The position numbers were made by a program, and so were the translations under genes. From positions 1-64,000 of the forward strand of contig NZ_QJSR01000002.1 in the NCBI RefSeq assembly GCF_003217095.1: DNA of 64,000 bases, written 5' to 3'. The notes under the pieces were generated by a model. That model searched no databases. It was not told the origin of the DNA and saw only the letters and a list, made by a program, of their open reading frames with translations. The first letter of the stretch is position 1. Each line of letters starts with the position of its first letter. The DNA is from Rhizobium sp. PP-CC-3A-592 (lineage in GTDB: Bacteria; Pseudomonadota; Alphaproteobacteria; Rhizobiales; Rhizobiaceae). This document shows, piece after piece, positions 18,841 through 27,891 of the stretch.

Positions 18841-19932
18841 TCACCACACCAGCCCCCGCGCCGCGACATTCTCCACGCGCGTCACCACACCGTCGCGATG
18901 GAACGTCATGACATCGAACAGGTTCGACACCACGCAGGTGTGGTTCGGCACGATCAGCACCTTGTCGCCGATCTCGGGCCGGGCGCCCGATACCCGCGTC
19001 AGGTCCACCACGCCATGCTCTTCCGACAGGCCGGTGATGACCGCATCCGGGTAGTCCACGATCACGCCGTAATCCGAAAATCCGAGCAGATCCGAGGTCA
19101 ACGCCTTGGAGCCGGCATCGAGGACGGCGCGGTCTGGCGTCGGGCGGGCGACGACGGTTGCCAGGACCTGCATGGCGCAGTCGTCGAGCGTGCAGTGGCC
19201 GGAGCGGGCCATGGCACGGTCGTTGTAGACGTAGGTGCCGGCGCGATGTTCGGTAGCCGAGGGCACGTGGTGGGCGGAGAAGAGGCTCGGCGTTCCCCCG
19301 TGGCTGACGATCGGGCAGGGGATGCCGAGAGCCTCCAGGCTCGCGATGGCGCTGGAGAAGAAGGCTTCCACGGCCGCTTCGTCATGGGCCTTCGGGTAGG
19401 TCAGCAGGCCGCCGAAGGTGAGGCCGTCGGCCGCTATGATCGCCTGCGCCAGGGTGACCGCGGCGGCCGGGTCCTGCACGCCGCAGCGTCCGGCGCCGGT
19501 GTCGCATTCCACCAGCACGATCAGCGGCTTGGCGCCTGCAAAGCGGGCGGAGAGGCCGGCGACCGTGACAGCGCTGTCGGCGACGACCTTGAGGCTTGCA
19601 ATCCGCTCATTGAGCGCCGTCAGCCGGTCGAGCTTTTCGGGCCCGAGAATATTGAAGGTGATGAGGATATCGTCAAAGCCGGCATCCGCGAAAACCTCGG
19701 CCTCGGTGATCTTCTGGCAGTTGATGCCGCGCGCGCCGGCGGCTTCCTGCGCCTTGGCGATGGCGGGGATCTTGTGGGTCTTGATGTGCGGCCGGAAGGC
19801 GAGGCCGTGGCTGTCGAGATAGCTCTGCACGCGGGCTATATTCGCAGCCAGCCGGTCCTCGTCGATGAGGGGCAGTGGCGTCGACAGCGACAGGATGGGC
19901 TGGCCGACCTGCGGCCGGGGCGGGGTGGTCAT
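18841..19932 (-). CDS. D-serine dehydratase / D-threonine aldolase-like PLP enzyme
   Basis: A 363-residue fold-type III PLP enzyme. An alanine-racemase-like barrel contains the Schiff-base lysine in RPHIKTHK (Lys51) and YPKAHDE. The C-terminal domain has the metal site PNHTCVVSNLFD. The His-x-Cys pair there matches zinc-dependent D-serine dehydratase (DSD1-like), whereas D-threonine aldolases have His-x-Asp, so a D-serine or related 3-hydroxy-D-amino-acid lyase is favoured. The start at 19932 has GGGAGAG in front; an ATG 24 bases upstream is an alternative. A gap of 97 bases separates it from the MlrC-type gene on the same strand, so the two may be co-transcribed. Confidence 0.85.
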   Translation of the reverse strand: MTTPPRPQVGQPILSLSTPLPLIDEDRLAANIARVQSYLDSHGLAFRPHIKTHKIPAIAKAQEAAGARGINCQKITEAEVFADAGFDDILITFNILGPEKLDRLTALNERIASLKVVADSAVTVAGLSARFAGAKPLIVLVECDTGAGRCGVQDPAAAVTLAQAIIAADGLTFGGLLTYPKAHDEAAVEAFFSSAIASLEALGIPCPIVSHGGTPSLFSAHHVPSATEHRAGTYVYNDRAMARSGHCTLDDCAMQVLATVVARPTPDRAVLDAGSKALTSDLLGFSDYGVIVDYPDAVITGLSEEHGVVDLTRVSGARPEIGDKVLIVPNHTCVVSNLFDVMTFHRDGVVTRVENVAARGLVW

Positions 19933-20029
19933 CGGCGTCTCTCCCGGTGGTGTCATGTTTGATGGTGCGTCGTCTTCTGCCGGTTGCCCGGGGTTTGCGC
20001 AACGGGCTCTCCGATCCGCAAGCGCCGTC

Positions 20030-21514
20030 CTATCCCGCATCCAACGCCAACGTGGCAAGTCCATGCGGGTCCTCGACGATCGGCCAGATCTCGCGCGAAG
20101 CGCGGCGGTAGGCGGTCTTTGCCGGATCGTTCGGGTAGGGCGAGCCGGCGGAGCAGTAGAGGATCTCCGAGGCGATCTTCGAGAAGGCGGCATAGAAGTG
20201 ATTGGTGGATTTGATCACCAGTACGTGCTTCTCGGTGGGGTCAATGCCGAGCGCGGTAAAAAGCGATGGGTCGTAGCTCTGGACGCGCACCGAACTCAGG
20301 ATGATGTCGATGCCATCGAGATGGATATGCGCGGCGTCGCCGAAGGGCGCGACGCTTTCGCCGAAGCGCATCTCAGCATTGCGGACGACGCGCTTGACGG
20401 TGACGAGCCCGTCGATCGGGTTGCCGGTGCCGGGCGCGGATTTTGCGCCGAAGCGGAGCGGGATTTCGGCGCCAGCCCCGGCTGCGAGGCAGATCTGTAC
20501 GGCGATCGGATCCCAGATCATGCCGACCGCGACATTGCGGGCTCCGCGCGCGAGAAGGGCCGCGAGGATGACGGTCGCATCCCCGGCCGTGCCGCCGCCC
20601 GGATTGTCCCACATATCGGCGATCACCACGGGGCCGCGCGGGTTGGCGAGCGCCCGGTCGATCGCTTCCGCCTCGTCGATCTGCGGCATCATGAAGGTTC
20701 CGCGCTTGGAGAACAGCTCGAGGCCGAGTTCGCGCGCCAGCCGTCCGCCCTTATCGGGATGTCCGTTCGTGATGGCGATGGTTTTCGTGCCCATCTCCGG
20801 CACGTCGCCGGCCATGAAACCGTGGATGACGGAGAGGGACAGGATGTCGGGATCGTCCGCCTCCATCCGCATCAGCCGGTCCACGAAAGAGCGCATCGGC
20901 TCCCGCGAGGTCGGGAAGACGTCGATCATCCGGCAGTCGAACACGGACATAACCGGCGTCACGCGACCCTCCAGCGTGTCCACGGCGATCCGCCAGAGGT
21001 CTTCTGCGCGATCGACGAAGTCGGTGTGCGGGAATTCCTTGAACACGACGAAGAAATCGACGGCCGCGACGCGCTTCGCAGTGAGGTGGCTGTGGGGATC
21101 GATTTCGGCGCAGACGAGAATATCCGGTCCGACGATCTCGCGGACGCGTGTCAGAAGATCGCCTTCCGGATCGAGATAGCCGTCGGCCACCATCGCGCCG
21201 TGCAGACCCATGACCACGCCATCGACGGGCATCGCGGCCCTCAACTGGTCGAGGATCTCGTCGCGCAGGCGCTCATAGGCCTGCCGGTTGATGAGGCCGG
21301 CGGGGTCCGCCCAGGCGGCCGTGCCCTCGATCAGCGTCCAGCCCTTTTGCGCACAGACCTTCCGTCCCACGGTGATGGGGGCGGTGCAGAGCGTCGGGGT
21401 TTCCGGATGCTGGCCCGGAGGGGCGTAGAGGGACTCCTCGAACGCGCGTCGGTCGATGCAGATCGGCGCGAAGGTGTTGGTTTCCGTGGCGAGGGCGGCG
21501 GTAAAGAGACGCAA
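20030..21514 (-). CDS. M81/MlrC-family metallopeptidase-like protein 1
   Basis: A 494-residue protein of the family typified by microcystinase C (DUF1485 plus MlrC C-terminal domain). The start is a TTG (21514-21512) giving the conserved family N-terminus MRLFTAALATETNTFAP, preceded by GGAAGG; the upstream ATG at 21640 adds 42 unrelated residues. Visible motifs are GLHGAMVADG, the DxH in EIDPHSHLT, and the metal or active-site run DNPGGGTAGD. These proteins occur in many catabolic clusters of rhizobia, where their true substrates are mostly unknown. A second member of the family lies at 26295-27734. Confidence 0.88.
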   Translation of the reverse strand: MRLFTAALATETNTFAPICIDRRAFEESLYAPPGQHPETPTLCTAPITVGRKVCAQKGWTLIEGTAAWADPAGLINRQAYERLRDEILDQLRAAMPVDGVVMGLHGAMVADGYLDPEGDLLTRVREIVGPDILVCAEIDPHSHLTAKRVAAVDFFVVFKEFPHTDFVDRAEDLWRIAVDTLEGRVTPVMSVFDCRMIDVFPTSREPMRSFVDRLMRMEADDPDILSLSVIHGFMAGDVPEMGTKTIAITNGHPDKGGRLARELGLELFSKRGTFMMPQIDEAEAIDRALANPRGPVVIADMWDNPGGGTAGDATVILAALLARGARNVAVGMIWDPIAVQICLAAGAGAEIPLRFGAKSAPGTGNPIDGLVTVKRVVRNAEMRFGESVAPFGDAAHIHLDGIDIILSSVRVQSYDPSLFTALGIDPTEKHVLVIKSTNHFYAAFSKIASEILYCSAGSPYPNDPAKTAYRRASREIWPIVEDPHGLATLALDAG

Positions 21515-21581
21515 CGGGCTAGGCCTTCCGCAGGTTGGCAGGGCAAAGCGCGGATCTGCGCACCGCCCGATCGGGTGTCGC

Positions 21582-22067
21582 TCAGGCAGCCGGATTCGGC
21601 AGGTAACCGGTGAAACCGCAGATCTTCCAGCGGCCCTCATGCAGGCGGCAGGTATAGAGCGTCTGCCACTGCATCACGTCGAGGCTGCCATCGGTCTTGC
21701 GGATGCCGCCCTGGAATTTTTTGCGGGCAAGAGCCGTCTCACCCTTCACCTCAATCTCTTCGAGCGTCGTCGTTGCAAAGATCGCCTGGCGCGGGTCCTC
21801 GCCATAGGTCTGATCCTGAAAGTCGCGAGCCTGCTTCAGCCATTCGTCGCGATAGGCGGCGAGCGACGGGAAGGCGAGGTTCCAGTCGTCGGGGTTCGGC
21901 TTGTGATTGCCGCTGATGGCGAGAAAGCCGTCCTCGACGAAATCGCCCGAGACCATCGACCAGTCCGCAGCGAGAAAAGCGTCGATGTCGCGGGGGACCA
22001 GCATCTCCCAGATGGAATGGCGCGCCACGTCGCTCGCCGGAAAGGGATTGGCATGGGGATCACGCAT
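21582..22067 (-). CDS. NTF2-like (SnoaL-type) protein
   Basis: A 161-residue cytoplasmic protein with the general pattern of NTF2-like proteins: an N-terminal helical part (HSIWEMLVPRDIDAFLAADW), then beta strands ending in GRWKICGFTGYLP. No catalytic residues can be assigned. It is the first gene on the minus strand from the divergent promoter shared with ridA, so it heads a probable unit with the MlrC-type and PLP genes and belongs to the same island. A GH20-linked role is only inferred. Confidence 0.7.
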   Translation of the reverse strand: MRDPHANPFPASDVARHSIWEMLVPRDIDAFLAADWSMVSGDFVEDGFLAISGNHKPNPDDWNLAFPSLAAYRDEWLKQARDFQDQTYGEDPRQAIFATTTLEEIEVKGETALARKKFQGGIRKTDGSLDVMQWQTLYTCRLHEGRWKICGFTGYLPNPAA

Positions 22068-22082
22068 GGAATGACCTTCGAT

Positions 22083-22095
22083 CTAAATTATTTTC
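22083..22095 (-). promoter_or_regulatory. candidate RpiR operator B1
   Basis: On the minus strand this reads GAAAATAATTTAG. It shares an exact 11-base core (GAAAATAATTT) with site B2 in inverted orientation. It ends 15 bases before the start codon of the NTF2-like gene. Confidence 0.6.
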
Positions 22096-22155
22096 ATGGA
22101 AGCTCAAAAACTCTGGCCAAGTTCGGTTTTCTATGGTCCATTGTCAATCATCGAC

Positions 22156-22168
22156 GAAAATAATTTGC
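22156..22168 (+). promoter_or_regulatory. candidate RpiR operator B2
   Basis: GAAAATAATTTGC lies 12 bases before the RidA start codon. Its centre is 73 bases from that of B1, almost the same spacing as A1-A2 at the island's other promoter. Confidence 0.6.
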
Positions 22169-22180
22169 ACGAGGGCCGCG

Positions 22181-22567
22181 ATGACCATCAAGCGATATGG
22201 CACTGAGAAAGCCGGTGCCGGTGGCCAGAGACTGCCTTTCGCCCGCGCCGTGGAGGCTGCCGGCTGGCTGCATGTGTCCGGCCAGGTGGCCATGGAAGAC
22301 GGCGAGATCATTCCCGGCGGCATCGTCGAGCAGACCCACAAGACCATCGCCAATGTGCTCGCCATTCTGGATGAGGCCGGTTACGGCGTCGAGCATATCG
22401 TGCGCTGTGGCGTCTGGCTGGACGATCCGCGCGACTTCTGGACCTTCAACAAGATCTACCAGTCATATTTCGGCGAGCATCCGCCGGCCCGCGCCTGCGT
22501 TCAGGCGTCCATGATGGTGGATTGCAAGGTCGAGATCGACTGCATCGCCTACAAGGCGCCGGTGTAA
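22181..22567 (+). CDS. RidA-family enamine/imine deaminase
   Basis: A 128-residue YjgF/YER057c/UK114 protein. The ATG at 22181 has GAGG upstream and gives MTIKRYGTEKAG; a longer frame would start inside the operator region. The conserved arginine that binds the carboxylate is in PARACVQA and the late acidic residue in KVEIDCIAYK. RidA proteins hydrolyse reactive 2-aminoacrylate or imines released by PLP enzymes. This fits well with the D-serine-dehydratase-like enzyme of the same island, whose product would be 2-aminoacrylate. Confidence 0.9.
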   Translation: MTIKRYGTEKAGAGGQRLPFARAVEAAGWLHVSGQVAMEDGEIIPGGIVEQTHKTIANVLAILDEAGYGVEHIVRCGVWLDDPRDFWTFNKIYQSYFGEHPPARACVQASMMVDCKVEIDCIAYKAPV

Positions 22568-22613
22568 GGAACGCGGCAGAGGTCCGTGTTAAAGGGCTTC
22601 AGGGGGAGGCGGG

Positions 22614-23477
22614 ATGGATATCTTCACGACGATCCAGGAAGGTCGGGCACAGTTTTCGCCGTCCGAGCAGCGGATTGCCGATATTCTCCTCGGCGACTTC
22701 GAGTTCGCGGTCAACGCCTCCATCATCGAGCTTGCCGAACGGGCGGAGGTATCGCCGCCGACCGTCACCCGCTTCTGCCGCAATGTCGGCTGCCAGAGCT
22801 TTTCCGACTTCAAGGTGAACCTTGCAAAGACCGCCTTCATCGGCGTGCGCTACCTCAACCCCGAGGCCAAGAGCACCGAGCCGGCGGATGTGGCCGAGGA
22901 TGTGATCACCAAGGCGCAGAACGCGCTGTTCATGATGCACCGGGCACTCGATCCCGCGCTGCTGGACAAGGTGGCCGACCGCATTTCCCGCGCCGAGATG
23001 GTCTATACGTTCGGCTCCGGCGGCAATTCCTCGATGATCGCGACCGAGCTGCAGAACCGGTTGTTTCGCCTCGGCTCCCGGGTGACGGCCAGCAACGATC
23101 ACAACATGCAGCTGATGCTGACGGCCGCCGCCCGTACCAATGATGTCATCGTCGGCTCGTCCTTCTCGGGTCGCAATCAGGACCTCGCCCGCTGCTTCAC
23201 GCTCGCCCGCGAAAACGGCATCACCACCATCGCGCTCACCCAATCCGACAGCCCGGTGGCACGGGCGGCCGAACTGGTTGTCGGCATCGACCTGCCGGAG
23301 GGGGCCAACATCTTCCGCCCCACATCCACGCGCTTCGCCTTCCTCGCCGTCGTCGATGTGATCGCGAGCCTCGTCGCCTACCGCAACCGCAAGCTTTCCA
23401 CCGTGACGCTGCGCCACATCAAGCAACAGCTGGTCGAACACCGCGACGGTGACGACCGCCAGATCCTCGGAGACTGA
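22614..23477 (+). CDS. RpiR/MurR-family transcriptional regulator
   Basis: A 287-residue regulator. The N-terminal helix-turn-helix (residues about 1-77) includes ASIIELAERAEVSPPTVTRF. The C-terminal SIS domain (about 125-260) has GSGGNSSMIA and GSSFSGRNQD, the phosphosugar-binding signature. RpiR proteins usually repress sugar or amino-sugar catabolic genes and respond to a phosphorylated sugar intermediate. It sits between ridA (46-base gap) and the SDR gene, so it is autoregulated if the operators at 22083-22168 are its own. The family often binds AT-rich GAAA-type palindromes as dimers or tetramers. Confidence 0.92.
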   Translation: MDIFTTIQEGRAQFSPSEQRIADILLGDFEFAVNASIIELAERAEVSPPTVTRFCRNVGCQSFSDFKVNLAKTAFIGVRYLNPEAKSTEPADVAEDVITKAQNALFMMHRALDPALLDKVADRISRAEMVYTFGSGGNSSMIATELQNRLFRLGSRVTASNDHNMQLMLTAAARTNDVIVGSSFSGRNQDLARCFTLARENGITTIALTQSDSPVARAAELVVGIDLPEGANIFRPTSTRFAFLAVVDVIASLVAYRNRKLSTVTLRHIKQQLVEHRDGDDRQILGD

Positions 23478-23517
23478 CCATGCCGTGCACCTCTGCCCGT
23501 TCGAGAAGGGGTTGCCG

Positions 23518-24294
23518 ATGAGCCGCTCGGTTGCCGTCGTGACGGGCGCCGCCGGCGATATCGGCCGTGCGATCGCCGCCCGCCTGTCCGAAAGCCATGA
23601 TGTGGTCGTGCTGGTCGATATCGACGCGACAGCGCTCGACGCGGCTGCCGGCGCGCTTGGGTCCTCGGATCGCTTTGCGACGATCGTCTGCGACGTGACC
23701 GACGAGGCGAGCATTCGGTCGATGGCGGAGGCTACGGCCGGCCTCGGCCTTGTGCGCACGCTGGTCAACAATGCCGGTGCCGCGCGCGCGGTTAGCCTGC
23801 ACGATACGGACGGCGCGATCTGGCGGGCCGATGCGGCGCTCAATCTGGAAGCGCCGTTTCTGGTGTTCCGCGCGCTGGAAGCAGCGCTGAAGGAGGCGCA
23901 GGGTGCGGTCGTCAATATCGCCTCCGTCAACGGCCTCGCGGTGTTCGGCCATCCCGCTTATAGCGCTGCGAAGGCCGGACTGATCCACCTCACCCAGTCG
24001 ATTGCGGTCGAATACGGCAAGTTTGGCATCCGCGCCAATGCGGTTGCGCCGGGCACCGTTCGCACACAGGCCTGGGAAGTACGCGCAAACGCCAATCCGC
24101 AGGTGTTCGAGGATGTGAAGCGCTGGTACGCGCTCCGCCGCATCGCGACGGCGGAGGATGTGGCCAATGCCGTTTTCTTCCTCGCCGGTGAGCAGGCGCG
24201 TGCCATCACCGGTGTCTGCCTCGCGGTGGACTGCGGGCTGACGGCCGGGCAAGCCGAGCTGGCGCGGACCTTTTCGCAATCCGACAATTATTGA
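23518..24294 (+). CDS. short-chain dehydrogenase/reductase
   Basis: A 258-residue classical SDR. It has the cofactor motif TGAAGDIG near residue 9, NNAGA, a catalytic Ser in NIASVNG, and YSAAK (Tyr/Lys). It ends in a hydrophobic substrate-loop part. The ATG at 23518 follows GAGAAGGGG; the in-frame start 69 bases upstream overlaps the regulator gene end. Its direction and position in the island suggest oxidation or reduction of an intermediate derived from the imported sugar, but the substrate cannot be identified. Confidence 0.9.
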   Translation: MSRSVAVVTGAAGDIGRAIAARLSESHDVVVLVDIDATALDAAAGALGSSDRFATIVCDVTDEASIRSMAEATAGLGLVRTLVNNAGAARAVSLHDTDGAIWRADAALNLEAPFLVFRALEAALKEAQGAVVNIASVNGLAVFGHPAYSAAKAGLIHLTQSIAVEYGKFGIRANAVAPGTVRTQAWEVRANANPQVFEDVKRWYALRRIATAEDVANAVFFLAGEQARAITGVCLAVDCGLTAGQAELARTFSQSDNY

Positions 24295-24323
24295 CATCAC
24301 GACCGTCCAGAAGGGAAACCACC

Positions 24324-26246
24324 ATGGCAAAGGCACATGATTTCCGGCTTGAGAACAGCTGGCACCCGATCGAGGGAGAAGACTGCGGCGGCTTCGTCTT
24401 CACGCTGTTCAACCTGTCGGACGCGCCCCTCTCGGGCTTCAAGCTCGCCTATACGTCGCTGACCCGCGTGATGGACGATCCCGCCTGCGACAACGCCACA
24501 TTTCTGATGCGCAACGCCAATTTCCACCAGTTCGCCCCGCCGGAAGGCTTCGTGCTGGCGCCGGGTGGCAGCTGGCGCTTCACCGTGTCCGGTCTCTGGC
24601 GGCCGGCCAAGCACCGGACGGATGGCGCGAAATCCGCCTATCTGACGCTCGGTGACGGTGCCCATGTGCCTGTCGATGTGGACGACCTGCTTCTCGGCGG
24701 GCGTCCGGCGGAGCCTGCACCGGACCTGCTGCCCGAGGGTAAAGTGACGGAGCCGTTTTACCTGCTTCCCTGGCCGAAGGCCGCAAGCCTCACGGCGGGG
24801 CATGCCGTGCCTGTCGCGCTCTACCCCGCGGAGGGAACGGGGGTCGAGGATCTGAAGGCGGTCAGCGCGGTGATTGCGCTTTACCGGCGTCTTTTCAGCG
24901 TGGGGCATGTGCCGCTGTCGCTCGCGCCGGTTCATGAAGGGCGCGCCTTGCAATTCCGACAGGCCGAAGATCTCGGGGCCGAAGGCTACACACTGGACTT
25001 CGGTGATGTGGTCACGCTGACGCATAGCGGCACGGCCGGCCGGCAGTACGGGCTGACGGCGCTTGCCCAGATGCTGCACGGCGCGCGGACCGAAAAGGCC
25101 GTGTTCCGTTTTCCCTCGGCCGGCGAAATCGTGGACGCGCCGCGCTATGTCTGGCGCGGCTGCCATCTCGATGTGTCGCGACAGTTTTATCCGGTTGCCG
25201 ATGTCATCCGCCTGATCGACATTCTCGCCTGGTACCGGATGAACGTGTTCCACTGGCATCTTTCGGATGACGAGGCCTGGCGGCTCGAGATCAAGGCCTA
25301 TCCGACGCTGACGACGCTCGGCGTGCTGCGCGGCCCTGACGAGCCGATGCTGCCGCAGCTCGGCAATGGCGCCGAGCCGGTCGGCGGATTTTATTCGCAG
25401 GACGACGTGAAGGCGATCGTCGCGCATGCGCTGGCGCTGCATGTCGAGGTCGTGCCGGAGATCGACATTCCCGGCCACAGCACCGCGACGCTGGTGGCCC
25501 TGCCGGAGCTTGCCGACGGGCAGGAAGCGCCCGACAGCTATCGCTCCGTCCAAGGCTTTCCCAACAATGCGCTGAACCCGGCGATCGAGGGCACGTATGA
25601 GTTTCTCGGCAAGGTCTTCGACGAGATGGTCACGCTGTTCCCCTCAAAGCTCCTTCATATCGGCGGCGACGAGGTGGCCTCGAACACCTGGATGGCCTCG
25701 CCGCTCGCGCGCAAGCTGATGGCGGGCGAGGGCATCGAGGGCACGTCCGGGCTACAGAGCTATTTCATGAAGCGCATCCAGCAGATGCTGGCGACACGCG
25801 GCCGCCGCCTTGCCGGCTGGGACGAGGTTTCCCATGGCGGTGGGGTCGATCCGGAGGGCACCCTGTTGATGGCGTGGCAGAAGCCGGAGGTCGGCGTGGA
25901 ACTGGCACGCCAAGGCTATGATGTGGTGATGACACCGGGGCAGGCCTATTACCTCGACATGGTGCAGGACGAGGCCTTTCAGGAGCCGGGCGCAAGCTGG
26001 GCCGGCACCGTGCCGCCGCAGCACACCTATACCTACGAGGCCGTCGGCGATTTCCCGGAAGCGCTGCAGGCCCGCATGCGCGGCGTGCAGGCCTGCATCT
26101 GGTCGGAGCACTTCCTCAACCGCGACTATTTCAACCACCTCGTTTTCCCCCGCCTTGCAGCGGTTGCCGAGGCCGCGTGGACGCCACGGGAGCGCAAGGA
26201 CTGGCAGCGGTTTGCCGCTTTGGCGCCGTTGGGCCCGAAGCTTTAG
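24324..26246 (+). CDS. cytoplasmic GH20 beta-N-acetylhexosaminidase
   Basis: A 640-residue glycoside hydrolase family 20 enzyme. The N-terminal part (about 1-130) is a beta-rich accessory domain. The GH20b-like domain follows with YGLTALAQML, then the catalytic barrel from about residue 275 with WRGCHLDVSRQF. The catalytic pair is in HIGGDEV (Asp449, Glu450), and substrate-site aromatics lie in LAGWDEVSHGG and CIWSEHF. There is no signal peptide, so hydrolysis of terminal GlcNAc or GalNAc takes place after import. This implies that the CUT1 importer carries an N-acetylhexosamine-containing oligosaccharide or glycoconjugate. The start at 24324 has AAGGG upstream. Confidence 0.92.
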   Translation: MAKAHDFRLENSWHPIEGEDCGGFVFTLFNLSDAPLSGFKLAYTSLTRVMDDPACDNATFLMRNANFHQFAPPEGFVLAPGGSWRFTVSGLWRPAKHRTDGAKSAYLTLGDGAHVPVDVDDLLLGGRPAEPAPDLLPEGKVTEPFYLLPWPKAASLTAGHAVPVALYPAEGTGVEDLKAVSAVIALYRRLFSVGHVPLSLAPVHEGRALQFRQAEDLGAEGYTLDFGDVVTLTHSGTAGRQYGLTALAQMLHGARTEKAVFRFPSAGEIVDAPRYVWRGCHLDVSRQFYPVADVIRLIDILAWYRMNVFHWHLSDDEAWRLEIKAYPTLTTLGVLRGPDEPMLPQLGNGAEPVGGFYSQDDVKAIVAHALALHVEVVPEIDIPGHSTATLVALPELADGQEAPDSYRSVQGFPNNALNPAIEGTYEFLGKVFDEMVTLFPSKLLHIGGDEVASNTWMASPLARKLMAGEGIEGTSGLQSYFMKRIQQMLATRGRRLAGWDEVSHGGGVDPEGTLLMAWQKPEVGVELARQGYDVVMTPGQAYYLDMVQDEAFQEPGASWAGTVPPQHTYTYEAVGDFPEALQARMRGVQACIWSEHFLNRDYFNHLVFPRLAAVAEAAWTPRERKDWQRFAALAPLGPKL

Positions 26247-26294
26247 GAAAAACCCTCTCTGCCCAACCCAAAACCCACTCAAGGGCCAGACATC

Positions 26295-27734
26295 ATGACC
26301 TTCCGTATCGCCGTCGGCGGCATCCATACCGAGTGCAGCACATCTTCCCCGGTCCTGATGCGGCCCGAGGATTTTCGCGTTCTGCGCGGTCCCGATCTGC
26401 TGTCGGCCGAGAATTTCTCGTTTCTGCCGAACCCCGATGTTCAGCTGTTGCCGCTGCTCCATGCCCGTGCCGTGCCGGGCGGGCCTCTGGCGCGGGAGAC
26501 CTATGAGGGCTTCAAGGCGGAATTTCTCGATCTGCTCAAGGCGTCCCTGCCGCTCGATGGCCTCTACCTTGCCATGCATGGTGCGATGAATGTCGAGGGC
26601 ATGGATGATACGGAAGGCGACTGGATTTCAGCCGCACGCAGCGTGGTCGGGCCCGACATCCCTGTGGCGGCGAGCTACGACCTGCATGGCAATGTCACCC
26701 AGCGCATCATCGACCAGCTGGATATCTTCGCGGCATACCGCACCGCGCCGCATATCGACACGCGCGAAACCATGGTGCGGGCTTGGTCCATGCTGGTGAA
26801 GACGCTGCGGACCGGCGAGAAGCCCGGTGTCGCCTGGGCGCCGGTGCCGGTGCTGCTGCCGGGCGAGCGCACCTCCACCGAAGACGAGCCGGCGAAGAGC
26901 CTCTACGACGCGCTGTCGCGGCACGATGCGGTGCCGGGCATCTGGGATGCGAACCTCATGGTCGGCTATGTCTGGGCGGACGAGCCGCGCGGAACCGCCT
27001 GCGCCGTCGTGACCGGAATGGACAAGGCGGCGGCGGAAGCTGTCGCCGCCGAGATCGCGAGATCCTACTGGGATTCCCGCGAGGCTTTCCGCTTCGGTCC
27101 CGTCACCGGGCCGCTCGAGGAGATGCTCGATATTGCCGAGCGGACGGAGACGCGGCCGGTCATCCTTGCGGATTCCGGCGACAATCCCACGGGCGGCGGC
27201 GTGGGCGACCGGGCGGATGTGCTCAACGCCCTGATCGCGCGCGATTTTCAAGGCGCCGTCATCGGCGGCATCACCGATCGGCCTGCGGTGGAAGCCTGCT
27301 TTGCGGCGGGTGAGGGCGCGACCCTGTCGCTGCGGATCGGCGGTGCGCTCGATCCCGCCAGCCCCTCGGCCGAGGTTTCCGCCACCGTCGTCCGGCTCGA
27401 TGACACCGGTGGCGCAGAAGCGCGGCAGGCGGTCGTCACGGTCGGTGGCATCACGGTCATTCTCGCGGCGCGCCGGCGGCCCTACCACGATATCGTCGAC
27501 TTCACCCGGCACGGCATCGACCCCGAGGGCGTGCGGCTGCTGGTGGTCAAGTCCGGCTATCTCTCGCCCGAGCTTGCGCCCATCGCCCAGCCGAACCTCA
27601 TGGCCCTGACGGATGGCGTCATCAATCAGGATATCGAGCGTCTGCCCAACAACCGTCGTCGGCGCCCGTCCTATCCGTTCGACCGGGCCTTCGATTACGT
27701 GCCGGAGCCGCAGTCGTCCGCCCGCTGGACATAG
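26295..27734 (+). CDS. M81/MlrC-family metallopeptidase-like protein 2
   Basis: A 479-residue second MlrC-type protein. Motifs are more canonical than in the copy at 20030-21514: MHGAMNVEG, SYDLHGNVTQ (DxH), DSGDNPTGGGVGD, and a late YHDIVDFTRHGIDPEGVRLLVVKSG. The two share layout but are clearly diverged, so they probably act on different steps or diastereomers rather than being redundant. The gene lies 48 bases after the hexosaminidase on the same strand and is likely in one message with it. No biochemical function is known for most non-microcystin members. Confidence 0.88.
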   Translation: MTFRIAVGGIHTECSTSSPVLMRPEDFRVLRGPDLLSAENFSFLPNPDVQLLPLLHARAVPGGPLARETYEGFKAEFLDLLKASLPLDGLYLAMHGAMNVEGMDDTEGDWISAARSVVGPDIPVAASYDLHGNVTQRIIDQLDIFAAYRTAPHIDTRETMVRAWSMLVKTLRTGEKPGVAWAPVPVLLPGERTSTEDEPAKSLYDALSRHDAVPGIWDANLMVGYVWADEPRGTACAVVTGMDKAAAEAVAAEIARSYWDSREAFRFGPVTGPLEEMLDIAERTETRPVILADSGDNPTGGGVGDRADVLNALIARDFQGAVIGGITDRPAVEACFAAGEGATLSLRIGGALDPASPSAEVSATVVRLDDTGGAEARQAVVTVGGITVILAARRRPYHDIVDFTRHGIDPEGVRLLVVKSGYLSPELAPIAQPNLMALTDGVINQDIERLPNNRRRRPSYPFDRAFDYVPEPQSSARWT

Positions 27735-27891
27735 GCGTATCTCTGCAAGGCCTCATCGCTGAAAAATAGGCAACGGCGCCTCTCGCGCCGTTGCACTTGG
27801 AGTGCGGGCGTATAAGATCGTTCGCATCCTCACAGTCCCGGCGATTTGCCGTCTCTCTCTCCAGCTGGGCCGTTCGCGCCCTGGTGTCCCC

